Of a stretch of 35,244 bases of DNA, positions 7,369 through 14,694 are shown in pieces (positions within the stretch are counted from its first letter, which is position 1; every line of letters begins with the position of its first letter). The stretch comes from a virus. A program made the translations under genes and the position numbers. The notes beneath the pieces were generated by a model. It was not told the origin of the DNA. It saw only the letters and a program-made list of their open reading frames with translations, and did no database searches. The stretch spans positions 1-35,244 of the IMG/VR virus record IMGVR_UViG_3300027906_000062. The stretch is one strand, 5' to 3'.

Positions 7369-7641
7369 ATGAAAGACAGCTACTACTATTACCAAAACTT
7401 GCGTAACCAGGGATCCAAACGATGGACAATCCCCATGGATAAATCTGAACACCTGGAAGTAGCTATAGAAACTGCAACCGCATTAGTGGAAGAATTGAAG
7501 GCCATACAGAAGCAACGAATTAAGAGTTACTTAAAACTATTTCATGCCAGGCACGCCATTGATGAAGCCAGTCAACGAACCAAACTACTGGCCAACGGCA
7601 ATGACGATACCAAGCATAAAAGCTATAAAGGAGCCGTGTAA
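7369..7641 (+). CDS. Hypothetical protein (90 aa)
   Basis: Starts ATG 7369 after AAAAGGAAACAAAAA, an acceptable ribosome site. The N-terminus is aromatic (MKDSYYYYQNLRNQGSKRW), followed by a predicted amphipathic helical hairpin (HLEVAIETATALVEELKAI... SYLKLFHARHAIDEASQRTK). No signal or membrane segment and no known family. The stop codon lies inside the left arm of the inverted repeat at 7636-7682. Its own candidate promoter at 7261 suggests timing distinct from the first early genes. Confidence 0.6.
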   Translation: MKDSYYYYQNLRNQGSKRWTIPMDKSEHLEVAIETATALVEELKAIQKQRIKSYLKLFHARHAIDEASQRTKLLANGNDDTKHKSYKGAV

Positions 7642-7682
7642 AGCCTAAAGGTTGCGAGTGCAAGAACCTTTAAAGTTTACAC
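7636..7682 (+). other. Interrupted inverted repeat (terminator-like or operator)
   Basis: GTGTAAA-gcc-TAAAGGTT (7636-7653) pairs with AACCTTTA-aag-TTTACAC (7665-7682): arms of 8 and 7 bp with a three-base mismatch between, around an 11-base loop. It begins in the stop codon of the preceding gene and ends 32 bases before the next ATG. There is no T-run after it, so it is a poor intrinsic terminator. A protein-binding dyad, RNA processing stem or attenuator is more likely. Confidence 0.5.
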
Positions 7683-7713
7683 ACCATTTGTAAAATCTAA
7701 ATTGGAGAAAACC

Positions 7714-8076
7714 ATGATTAACAAGAACCATGTAAAACCTTCCCAAGTTGTTGATTTTACTAGCACTACATATAGACATACCGCAGCTATAGACCACATT
7801 TTGTCGTGTTCTATACTTCGTATAATATATATAAGTTTAAAGACTAGTAAAACAGCTAACCTTCCCAGACAACCCAGACCTGCTTACCTAGCTAAACCTG
7901 CTAGAATCTTTGAAGTTTTGCAATACATTAGCGATTCCAAAGGGCATTACAGCAAAGACAATTACGCTATTTCCATGCGAACACCAGACGAGGAAATGGC
8001 CATGGACAAAGTAAAAAGGAATATAGCGCAGGGGTTTAGATCCCAAATTAGGGAAAGTGGGGTGGCAGCATGGTAG
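7714..8076 (+). CDS. Hypothetical protein (120 aa)
   Basis: I choose the ATG at 7714 because GGAG lies at 7704-7707; an in-frame TTG at 7702 overlaps that site and is unlikely. The protein begins MINKNHVKPSQVVDFTSTTY. The middle is basic and Pro-rich (NLPRQPRPAYLAKPARIFEV), followed by a helix and a segment with DNYAISMRTPDEEMAMDKVK. No family recognised. The 3' end overlaps the exonuclease gene by seven bases, so the two are coupled and may act together in recombination. Confidence 0.6.
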   Translation: MINKNHVKPSQVVDFTSTTYRHTAAIDHILSCSILRIIYISLKTSKTANLPRQPRPAYLAKPARIFEVLQYISDSKGHYSKDNYAISMRTPDEEMAMDKVKRNIAQGFRSQIRESGVAAW

Positions 8077-9074
8077 GGAAGCTAACAGAAGACAATAGGA
8101 TGTCTTGTTCTATCGTGGCCACGGCGGCAGGCTTTAATCCTTGGAAGTCTAAAAATGAATTGCTAGACGAGATGATTAAAGCAAATCATGGTGAAGACAT
8201 TAGGAAGGAACAAACTGCCATTATGTCCAGGGGAGATCTCTTAGAGCCTGTTATTCTAAAACAGGCACAAAAGGATTTAGACTTAGACGATGTAGAAACA
8301 AATGTTCCTCTGCCATTAAGTCACCCTGACATTCCCTTGAGCGGATCTGCGGATGGTTTCTGTTGGTCTACTGATCTGTTTATTAGGGAAGATCAAGAGA
8401 AGGGCATATTCGTTATGACTCCTACCAAAGAAATAACCCTACATGGTATAGGCGCAATGGAGTGCAAAATAACTTCCGCTTACCCAGAAGAAGAACCACC
8501 ACTCTGGCGTGGCCCCATGCAGTTGCAAGCCATAATGGATATTCAGAAGATAAAGTATGGCATTTTGGCCATCTGCTATCAAAGTGTGCATTGGCGTTAT
8601 TTCATATACCCACGCGATGAAGCAATGGTAGATATGATCCATGCAACAGTATTGGATATGGATAGAAGGATAAGGGAAGAAGATTTTTTTGCACTTGAAA
8701 CTGCTGATGATGCAGCCATTGTCCACGCTGAATCAAATGAAAATCATATAGACCTTGAAGAAGATGCTTTGGATCATATTGATCTATTTAACCAAGCCAA
8801 CAAATCTATTAAACATTGGCAAGAAGTTAAAGAAAGATCTCAATTAAGTTTGATGGATATTCTTGGGCGTAATACTAAAGGATCTATAGCGGTTAATAAT
8901 GGCCTTAATACAACTACCTACATAGTTAATTGGGGAACCAGGAACATAAAGGCCAAGCCTGCAACCTGGAAGCCTGCGGTGGAAGCGAATGTAGTCCGTA
9001 ATAAATCAATTAACATTAAGCAATTTATAGATGAAGGTGTAGATCCTTCTAAATCTACCCAGGCGGGGAATTAA
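8070..9074 (+). CDS. YqaJ/lambda-exonuclease-type recombination nuclease
   Basis: 334 aa with the PD-(D/E)XK nuclease order of the YqaJ family: RGDLLEP (E59), SGSADGF (D95), MECKIT (E131, K133) and MQLQAIM (Q151, Q153). These form the metal site that degrades one strand of duplex DNA from an end, giving ssDNA for annealing. The N-terminal MSCSIVATAAGFNPWKSKNEL is also typical (cluster of small residues then W). The C-terminal 100 residues are an extra helical and strand region of unknown role. No annealase gene is obvious beside it; the SSB-like gene at 4031 or one of the unknown early genes may supply that partner. Confidence 0.85.
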   Translation: MVGKLTEDNRMSCSIVATAAGFNPWKSKNELLDEMIKANHGEDIRKEQTAIMSRGDLLEPVILKQAQKDLDLDDVETNVPLPLSHPDIPLSGSADGFCWSTDLFIREDQEKGIFVMTPTKEITLHGIGAMECKITSAYPEEEPPLWRGPMQLQAIMDIQKIKYGILAICYQSVHWRYFIYPRDEAMVDMIHATVLDMDRRIREEDFFALETADDAAIVHAESNENHIDLEEDALDHIDLFNQANKSIKHWQEVKERSQLSLMDILGRNTKGSIAVNNGLNTTTYIVNWGTRNIKAKPATWKPAVEANVVRNKSINIKQFIDEGVDPSKSTQAGN

Positions 9075-9076
9075 TA

Positions 9077-9292
9077 ATGGATTATAAAATAAGCGATACA
9101 CCACTTAAAAAGGGTAGGTATGACCATTTGGTGGATATATTGATGGACGGCAAGACTTTGCATGACTTAGATAAATCAACCTGCCAAGGAGCCAGGCAAA
9201 GGTGTTATCAATTAGATATACCTGGTGCAACCATGAAGATCCAACCTAATGGCTTGTATTCTTTAGGATTAAGGGAAGTAGAGAAAGTTTAA
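9077..9292 (+). CDS. Hypothetical protein (71 aa), possible HTH
   Basis: Follows the exonuclease stop by two bases with TAATAATGG spacing. RYDHLVDILMDGKTLHDLDK, then STCQGARQRCYQLDIPGATM, could form a short helix-turn-helix (helix, GKTLHDL, then ARQRCYQL). This resembles small HTH add-ons in phage early operons but is not definitive. Charged, soluble, no signal sequence. Function unknown. Confidence 0.55.
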   Translation: MDYKISDTPLKKGRYDHLVDILMDGKTLHDLDKSTCQGARQRCYQLDIPGATMKIQPNGLYSLGLREVEKV

Positions 9293-9294
9293 AA

Positions 9295-9459
9295 GTGAAA
9301 GATAGTCTACTTGCATACTGTAATTATTGTGGGGCAACTGGCCCCTGGGAAGGTTATATAAGTGCTTTAAACCACAAAGAAAGAAGTGGGGAAATTACGG
9401 CCACTAACTGCGGAACGTGCCATAAACCTTTTTCAATCTCATATAAACAAGAGGATTAA
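9295..9459 (+). CDS. Small zinc-ribbon protein (54 aa)
   Basis: A short frame starting GTG 9295 and ending TAA 9457-9459. The product contains CNYCGATGPW near the N-terminus and CGTCHKPF near the C-terminus, so two CxxC knuckles about 29 residues apart: a four-cysteine zinc ribbon. It is the last gene of the rightward operon and its stop overlaps the 3' end of the convergent lysozyme gene by four bases. No Shine-Dalgarno is clear, so translation may be coupled to the preceding gene, which ends three bases earlier. Probable nucleic-acid or protein-binding role. Confidence 0.65.
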   Translation: MKDSLLAYCNYCGATGPWEGYISALNHKERSGEITATNCGTCHKPFSISYKQED

Positions 9460-9890
9460 TCCGTAGACGGCAATGTATGATCGTTAGCAGTTTCCAACAA
9501 GTGAGCGTTATACGTTGCCCTTCTTCCCACTTGTTCCGCGTATTTAGAATCTAATAGATTCTTTGCCGCACCTTCCCAATTTTCATCTGCTAGATCTTTC
9601 AACATATTCTGGAAGTTAGAGATAGCAGGAACACCCATATTAAAAGCTAAGTCATACATTACTAACTTGGCCCTGGGTGGCAGATCTTCAATCCATGGCC
9701 ATCTGGCCAGTAATTCTTCTTGCACTATAGTTATATCGTTTTTAAGCATAACCATAGCTTCGTCTTCGCTTATCCCTCTATCGTCAAGATTTCGGCCTAT
9801 ACCAATAGTAAGTTTGCCAGAAGTGCAATGATAAGGTTTCAGTCTTAAACCCTCAAACACAATAAGGTGTTCTGTTAATTCTTTAATCAT
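9456..9890 (-). CDS. Endolysin, GH24 lysozyme (T4/P1 type)
   Basis: 144 aa from the ATG at 9890, chosen because it overlaps the holin stop (ATGATTAA); an upstream TTG at 9911 is less likely. The catalytic arrangement E-(8)-C-(5)-T is visible: E13 in FEGLRLKP, C22 in YHCTSGK, T28 in LTIGIG, followed by RNLDDRG. Cys in place of Asp is also seen in P1-type lysozymes. It cleaves peptidoglycan at the end of infection. No signal-arrest-release segment is visible, so it should depend on the adjacent holin for release. Confidence 0.9.
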   Translation of the reverse strand: MIKELTEHLIVFEGLRLKPYHCTSGKLTIGIGRNLDDRGISEDEAMVMLKNDITIVQEELLARWPWIEDLPPRAKLVMYDLAFNMGVPAISNFQNMLKDLADENWEGAAKNLLDSKYAEQVGRRATYNAHLLETANDHTLPSTD

Positions 9891-10356
9891 CGCTAGTGTG
9901 TGATGCACCAAAGTAGAAAGAGATAATGGCAGAAGCCAGTCCGCCCAGATAACCCAACACCAGGCTAACTATAGTGTCACTATTGGCATCAGGTGGCATC
10001 AAAGTTACTGTGAATATATAACCTAAGAAACCACTTATAATCAAAACGCCTATAATCTTAGAAGTCCAATCCTTAGAAAACATAGATCTAGCGTTCTGTA
10101 TGTCTGCTGTTTCCAGGGCAAATAGATCTACGTCTAATTCCTTCATTTTAACTTCAAAGTCGTTATCAACCTTTTTAAGTTCTGCAAGTTGCTCAGGCGT
10201 GGCGTTCTGCACAGCTTTTTCAATATCTTTTGGAGTGTTGTTGCATCCCAACGCCTGAGAAACCATATTTGCGGCCATTCCGCCCATTGGGCCACCTAAA
10301 GCAGTCCCCAATGTTGGTGCTACGGCACCAATTACACCTTTTAATAGTTCTTTCAT
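9883..10356 (-). CDS. Holin (GTA_holin_3TM-like)
   Basis: 157 aa. The glycine-rich N-terminus MKELLKGVIGAVAPTLGTAL continues GGPMGGMAANMVSQALG and can form a first membrane helix. A charged coiled region follows (residues 42-90), then two strong membrane helices, SKIIGVLIISGFLGYIFTV and IVSLVLGYLGGLASAIISFY. This matches the three-helix holins found next to lysozymes in gene-transfer-agent-like and marine phages. It would open the inner membrane for the lysozyme, whose start it overlaps. The start codon is only eight bases after the repeated control element at 10365-10391 and has no clear Shine-Dalgarno. Confidence 0.8.
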   Translation of the reverse strand: MKELLKGVIGAVAPTLGTALGGPMGGMAANMVSQALGCNNTPKDIEKAVQNATPEQLAELKKVDNDFEVKMKELDVDLFALETADIQNARSMFSKDWTSKIIGVLIISGFLGYIFTVTLMPPDANSDTIVSLVLGYLGGLASAIISFYFGASHTSDD

Positions 10357-10364
10357 GGGTTAAG

Positions 10365-10391
10365 TTGTAAGTTGCATTTTAAGAACGTCAA
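10365..10391 (-). promoter_or_regulatory. Late control element, copy C (before holin)
   Basis: Leftward strand: TTGACG, eight bases, ATGCAACTTACAA. It matches copies at 18881-18907 and 32867-32893 with identical spacing. TTGACG contains the TGA stop of the cyclase gene. If TTGACG is a -35, transcription would start about at the holin ATG, giving a leaderless or nearly leaderless holin mRNA. Probably lets lysis genes be timed separately from the cyclase operon. Confidence 0.65.
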
Positions 10392-12169
10392 CTCCTGTAG
10401 GTGTATATTTCTATCTTTTCTTCTTTACCTTTTACGTTTATTTCGTCTACATAATGGAAAGTCATACCTTCTACTGTTTTGATAGTTTCATAAGGGAATA
10501 GGGTATCTGCGTCATAGTTCCTAGTCTGTCCTTCTAACCTGGCTCCCAGGTTAACGGCATCACCTATAACTGATAGATCCATTCTTAATTCAGATCCCAT
10601 GTTGCCCACAATACAAGTGCCTGTGCTAATACCTGTGCCTACTTTTATTAAGGGCAACCCTAACCTTATAAACTCATCTCCTACCTTCTTGGCTTCTATT
10701 TCAATGGCCCTTCCTGCCAATAAGGCCTGCTTTCTGTGTTCTTCGCATGGGATAGGGTAGTTCCACCAGGCCATAATACAATCGCCCATATACTTATCTA
10801 TGGTGGCCCCATGATCCAGTAAGATATTGGTCATTTGATCCAAGAAGCCATTGATTAGATCTACTAGGCCCTCTGGATCATCTTTATTCTTAAACGCTTC
10901 ACTTATTGGAGTAAAGCCAACTATATCCATAAACAGAAAGGTCATTTCTTTACGCTCTCCGCCTAACTTCATAAGGCTCGGATCTTCAACAATCATGTCC
11001 ACATATTCTGGGGATATGTATTTACTGAACTGGCCTTTTATTTGTTCCCTTAGTTTCCATTGTTCTCTAAAACGTAAATAGTAAGACACGCTTCCTGTAA
11101 TGAATGAAGCTATTAATGTCCAGGTAACATCTAACAAAATGCCTGCTTGGATAAGCCAGTAACCACTACCTGTAAGCATAAAAAGGCTTAAACTGGTTAA
11201 TACTAACCCTAGGCTCATGCTTAGTTTGTTCGTTAGAAGCCACGCAAATGAGAGGAAAATTAGAAAAATAGCGATTTCTGCGCCCAAATGCCATTCTGGG
11301 ATCCTGGGAGAGTCCTGGATTAATATAGACTCAGCTAATGCGGCCTGTAAGTGATGCGGATTCATTAAACCGTTAGGCGTAGAAACTTGCGGAAGGATCC
11401 CACCACCGCTAGTTCCTATAATCACATACTTATCTTTTGCAGCTTCTAAGTTGTCCAGGTTAATAATCGGAGTGTCTACATAACTAACCCACTTACGCAT
11501 CAATGGATCTACTGGTATAGGTGGCAATGATGGAACCCTTATCTCCCCATCAGTCATATTAATTATGTAAGTATCTTGGCCTGTAAGCTGTTTAAGGATC
11601 TCTATTGCAAAGCTAGGGGTGAATCCATCTGGGGATCTTAATAATAATGGGATCTGTCTAACCAGGCCATCCACGTCTGTTGGTGCTGATGCGATACCTT
11701 GTGCGGCCTTTTGTTTTAATAGATCTATGTTCTCAACAACTCCCCTGGCCATATAGCCACCGCCTGTATCTTCTCCAAGTATTACCGTTCCTACAACTGG
11801 TGGGAAGGATCCATTGTCATTTTCAAACATAGCCAGGACAGAAGGCCCATATCCTAATGCTTCTGCAAAGGCTTCATCTCCGCCCATCCTATCTGGTTGT
11901 GGGAAGGTAAATGCCCAGGCCTGGCCAAAACTACCAGAATTTAATAGATCTACCTGGATCTCCGCTAATCTTTGCCTGGGTAATGGCCAACCACCTTCAT
12001 TAGCTATGTCTTCTTCCGTTATATCCAGGATAACGAAATTCCCAGATGGGGCCTGTTCTTTAATAAAAGCATCAAAGGTTTTTAGCTTTAAGATCTCCAA
12101 AGGGGTGAGTTGCATCAATAATGGCAATGCCAGGAGAATAAAGAGAATAGGGAATATAAGTCGTTTCAT
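10388..12169 (-). CDS. CHASE2-domain class III adenylate/guanylate cyclase
   Basis: 593 aa. Membrane helix at about 4-20, then an extracytoplasmic CHASE2 sensor at about 25-285 (VILDITEEDIANEGGWPLPR at 46-65 is its hallmark), three membrane helices at about 295-365, a linker, and a class III cyclase domain at 405-590. Catalytic residues are intact: metal Asp D415 (FLFMDIVGF) and D463 (YMGDCIMAW), purine-contacting K459, and N540 and R544 in VIGDAVNLGARLE. K459 with S533 at the Asp/Thr position favours ATP, so cAMP, as product; not proven. It starts one base into the FecR stop (TAATG) and ends at late element C. A cyclase in a phage late operon is highly unusual. Confidence 0.9.
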   Translation of the reverse strand: MKRLIFPILFILLALPLLMQLTPLEILKLKTFDAFIKEQAPSGNFVILDITEEDIANEGGWPLPRQRLAEIQVDLLNSGSFGQAWAFTFPQPDRMGGDEAFAEALGYGPSVLAMFENDNGSFPPVVGTVILGEDTGGGYMARGVVENIDLLKQKAAQGIASAPTDVDGLVRQIPLLLRSPDGFTPSFAIEILKQLTGQDTYIINMTDGEIRVPSLPPIPVDPLMRKWVSYVDTPIINLDNLEAAKDKYVIIGTSGGGILPQVSTPNGLMNPHHLQAALAESILIQDSPRIPEWHLGAEIAIFLIFLSFAWLLTNKLSMSLGLVLTSLSLFMLTGSGYWLIQAGILLDVTWTLIASFITGSVSYYLRFREQWKLREQIKGQFSKYISPEYVDMIVEDPSLMKLGGERKEMTFLFMDIVGFTPISEAFKNKDDPEGLVDLINGFLDQMTNILLDHGATIDKYMGDCIMAWWNYPIPCEEHRKQALLAGRAIEIEAKKVGDEFIRLGLPLIKVGTGISTGTCIVGNMGSELRMDLSVIGDAVNLGARLEGQTRNYDADTLFPYETIKTVEGMTFHYVDEINVKGKEEKIEIYTYRS

Positions 12170-13287
12170 TAGCTTCCTTGTTTAATTTTGATGGTATTAG
12201 ATGATCCACCGTTAACTTTAACGATGTTCTCCACGCCATTTTGAAAAAGAATTAACGTATAAGCGCTTGATCCGTCCAGATCTATCCTAAAACTATCACC
12301 TACGGCCCTTCTTATGCTTACTTGCTGTCCTGTGATTATGGTGGTGATCTGCGTTTCTTTGTCCTGGCCAATCTTTGTGCCTGCTATCTTTATACCTGTA
12401 GCAACCTGGTTTAATTGTTCGTCTTCTTTAATAATAGCCAGGGCATCTATAATCTTTAATAGATCTTCCAGGAAGTTAACATCCAGGTAATTTATATCTA
12501 ATTCAGTAAATTCAAGATCTGCTTCATTATCCAACATATCCTCTGCCAATAGATCTACGTCCAGATCTGTAAAGTCCAAATAGTCTGCTGTGCCTTGTTG
12601 TGTGCTTTCCTCTGTTGTGTCTTCCCTGGTATCTGGTCGATTAACAATAAGCATATTGTCTATTAACTCTAGGCTTATATCTAAGATCACAGGCTTAGAA
12701 GGGGCCTGGTTGTAAGTGATAGCTGTTGTGGCTTGATACGCTTCATTAAGTAAGACTTCTCCCATTGCTGTTTTTACTAATATCTCACCACTTGGGTTGC
12801 CGTATTCATCTGGGAGCAATATCACCAAACTAGATCCTAATTCTGGTGTTGTTGTAATGGTGAAATCAGTTCCACGCACATAAACATCAGCAGAAGGTGT
12901 TTTAATACTAATGGCTTTCTTATTGTTGAATTTACCTGTAACAAATCTGGCCGTGCCACTAGCAAAACGCAGGGCCATCTCTGACTTCTTAGGATCTGCG
13001 TCATAGACATAGCTGTTTATAACTAAACGGCTATGCGGCATTACTCTTACAATAGTATCATCCGCAAAAGTTATACCAACTCTGCCTGCTTCTGTCTTGA
13101 CGTTATCCATCTGTTGGATAGGAAACGCCAACTCTGCCCCATAAGGCTTATCTCTTAATACCTGGGCATTGCCTTTTAGTTCACTTATAGAACCAATATC
13201 AACAGCTTGTGCTTGTGCCTTGGTCGTTTTGAATAACACAAATGGTGCTAGTAGTAGAGCCAATGCTAAGTATTTTGAGCCAATCAT
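12169..13287 (-). CDS. Secreted FecR-domain protein with curlin-like C-terminus
   Basis: 372 aa. Signal peptide KYLALALLLAPFVLFKTTKA with likely cleavage after AQA near residue 27. A FecR-type beta domain follows: NAQVLRDKPYGAELAFPIQQ, GITFADDTIVRVMPHSRLVI, RFASGTARFVTGKF, KTPSADVYVRGTDF. The middle is highly acidic (LDFTDLDVDLLAEDML, LDINYLDVNFLEDLL). The end, FQNGVENIVKVN-GGSSNTIKIKQGS, fits the Q-x4-N-x5 rhythm of a curlin repeat. FecR-domain genes beside CHASE2 cyclases are known in bacteria, so it is a likely periplasmic ligand or partner of the next gene's sensor. Its first 89 bases overlap the curlin-like gene in another frame. Confidence 0.85.
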   Translation of the reverse strand: MIGSKYLALALLLAPFVLFKTTKAQAQAVDIGSISELKGNAQVLRDKPYGAELAFPIQQMDNVKTEAGRVGITFADDTIVRVMPHSRLVINSYVYDADPKKSEMALRFASGTARFVTGKFNNKKAISIKTPSADVYVRGTDFTITTTPELGSSLVILLPDEYGNPSGEILVKTAMGEVLLNEAYQATTAITYNQAPSKPVILDISLELIDNMLIVNRPDTREDTTEESTQQGTADYLDFTDLDVDLLAEDMLDNEADLEFTELDINYLDVNFLEDLLKIIDALAIIKEDEQLNQVATGIKIAGTKIGQDKETQITTIITGQQVSIRRAVGDSFRIDLDGSSAYTLILFQNGVENIVKVNGGSSNTIKIKQGS

Positions 13288-13912
13288 TATCTAATGTAGA
13301 TGCTTGTGTAACATTAAAGGTGCGATTAGATCCTTCGTGATCTAAGTAGAAATATCCGCCTGCATACCCATCTCCATTGTAGTTAACAGCATTGTCTGAG
13401 CCGTCAATGTCCATGTAGTTTGTAGCGTTATCAACATCTATAGCAGAAATAATCGTGTTACTAGATCCATTGATTATCCAGTCCAGATCTAAGGTGCTTG
13501 CTAAAGCCGCCGTGGCGTGATTGAGCGTAAGGTTGTTACTATTCCCAGTCACATCCACGTTCACATTACTTGAGTCTGCCCCATAGGTCGCAGTCTTGTC
13601 TGTGTTCATGGTGAATGTGTTGGAATTTCCATCAAATTCAAAAAAACCAATATAAGAATCTGAAACAATATCACCCAGAAACTTATTGCTATCTCCAATC
13701 TGGTTTATGTCTAATGTCATAGCTGTGCCATCAAGATCAAGTCCTGTCATGTCACCTGCCACGGCATCTGCGCCACCTATTATATTTCCAGATCCTAGTT
13801 GTTCTATATCCATATTTGAATGGGAAGAACCAGAACTCTGGTCTATAAATATTTCGTTATCCGCACCAAATAAAGGTGTAGATAACATTATTAATAAAAG
13901 TAATTTTTTCAT
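13199..13912 (-). CDS. Curlin-like repeat protein (putative amyloid subunit)
   Basis: 237 aa from the ATG at 13912, which overlaps the csgG stop (ATGA); GGAG lies upstream. Signal peptide MKKLLLLIMLSTPLFGA. The mature part is a run of about eight irregular repeats of pattern hydrophobic-x-hydrophobic-x-(Q/x)-G-x-S-N: IEQLGSGNI, INQIGDSNKF, FEFDGNSNTF, VDVTGNSNNL, WIINGSSNTI, MDIDGSDNAV, LDHEGSNRTF, LSIGSTTSTI. These resemble curlin (CsgA/CsgB) repeats but are more Asp-rich and less Gln-rich. Position after csgF and csgG makes it their probable export substrate. Amyloid formation is inferred. The last repeat is encoded in the DNA that also encodes the FecR signal peptide. Confidence 0.8.
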   Translation of the reverse strand: MKKLLLLIMLSTPLFGADNEIFIDQSSGSSHSNMDIEQLGSGNIIGGADAVAGDMTGLDLDGTAMTLDINQIGDSNKFLGDIVSDSYIGFFEFDGNSNTFTMNTDKTATYGADSSNVNVDVTGNSNNLTLNHATAALASTLDLDWIINGSSNTIISAIDVDNATNYMDIDGSDNAVNYNGDGYAGGYFYLDHEGSNRTFNVTQASTLDNDWLKILSIGSTTSTICVIQNDQGTSTSC

Positions 13913-14694
13913 TCTTTTAATCTCCAATAGTTATGATTTACACCCTCTATAATTGTTTCCAATACGGCCTTTTCAATGGCCATTTGCAAAGCAATACTGG
14001 TAGGCTCGTTTTTAACTGCGCCGCCTTCTAGTTCAACTAATTCTGTGTTGTCTGAAACAAATCTAAATACATCATTATCTAATGATGCAGATAATACTGT
14101 CTTCGTTACTAAGACCTCTATTAATACCTTTCCTGTGCTAACTGATACAGTTCTAAGGCTTATTGTAATAATATCTTCTCTATAGGACTTGGATAATCCA
14201 ATTCCCAGATAACGTGCGCCTGCACCACCAGATGTTATATTAGCCTGGTAACTTAGAACTCCGCCTACCATTATCATATCGCCAAACTTTAGGGGCATTA
14301 GCTTCTGTTCTTCATCAAAGTTTTCTCTGGTGGATCTAATTAACTGTCGTTCTTTTGTTAAGTTGTCTAATCCTACTCTTTCAACAACATCAAAGAACTT
14401 TGAATGTTTTAAGGCCCTGATTAGATAGGCGTGTGGGGCCTGGGAGATGGCACTAGAGAAGGTGGCGTATTTAGAGTTGGATCTTCTTGCTCCTGTTTGA
14501 TCCATAAAGCCATCAGCATATACAGCAATAACAGGCTTTCTTTCTGGTTCTCCTATTTGTGATAGATCTGTAAATAGGGAATGAACTACTGCAACTTCTG
14601 GCCTTCCTACGCCTAAATTGTTATCAAGCGGATCTATCATAAGACTACAACTAGAAAGTAAAGCCGCCAATAGGCACAATGACTTCTGTAACAT
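13909..14694 (-). CDS. csgG: CsgG-like outer-membrane curli secretion lipoprotein
   Basis: 261 aa from the ATG at 14694 (GAGG six bases upstream; another in-frame ATG lies at 14706). Lipobox LLSSC at residues 12-16 gives an N-terminal lipid anchor. Strong family matches: ALKHSKFFDVVERVGLDNL, LTKERQLIRSTREN, SGGAGARYLGIG, LRTVSVSTGKVLIEV, KTVLSASLDNDVFRFV, and NEPTSIALQMAIEKAV near the end. Length is close to E. coli CsgG (277 with signal). CsgG forms a nine-subunit pore for unfolded curlin export. In the constriction loop (SNSKYATFSSA) the Phe is kept, while the positions of E. coli Tyr51 and Asn55 appear as Ser and Thr. It overlaps csgF by 44 bases and the curlin-like gene by four. Confidence 0.93.
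   Translation of the reverse strand: MLQKSLCLLAALLSSCSLMIDPLDNNLGVGRPEVAVVHSLFTDLSQIGEPERKPVIAVYADGFMDQTGARRSNSKYATFSSAISQAPHAYLIRALKHSKFFDVVERVGLDNLTKERQLIRSTRENFDEEQKLMPLKFGDMIMVGGVLSYQANITSGGAGARYLGIGLSKSYREDIITISLRTVSVSTGKVLIEVLVTKTVLSASLDNDVFRFVSDNTELVELEGGAVKNEPTSIALQMAIEKAVLETIIEGVNHNYWRLKE

Noticed and set aside
11814-12185. A 123-aa forward open frame opposite the CHASE2 region and the FecR end
   Set aside because: Spans the junction of two strong opposite-strand genes, with no start signal or family pattern.
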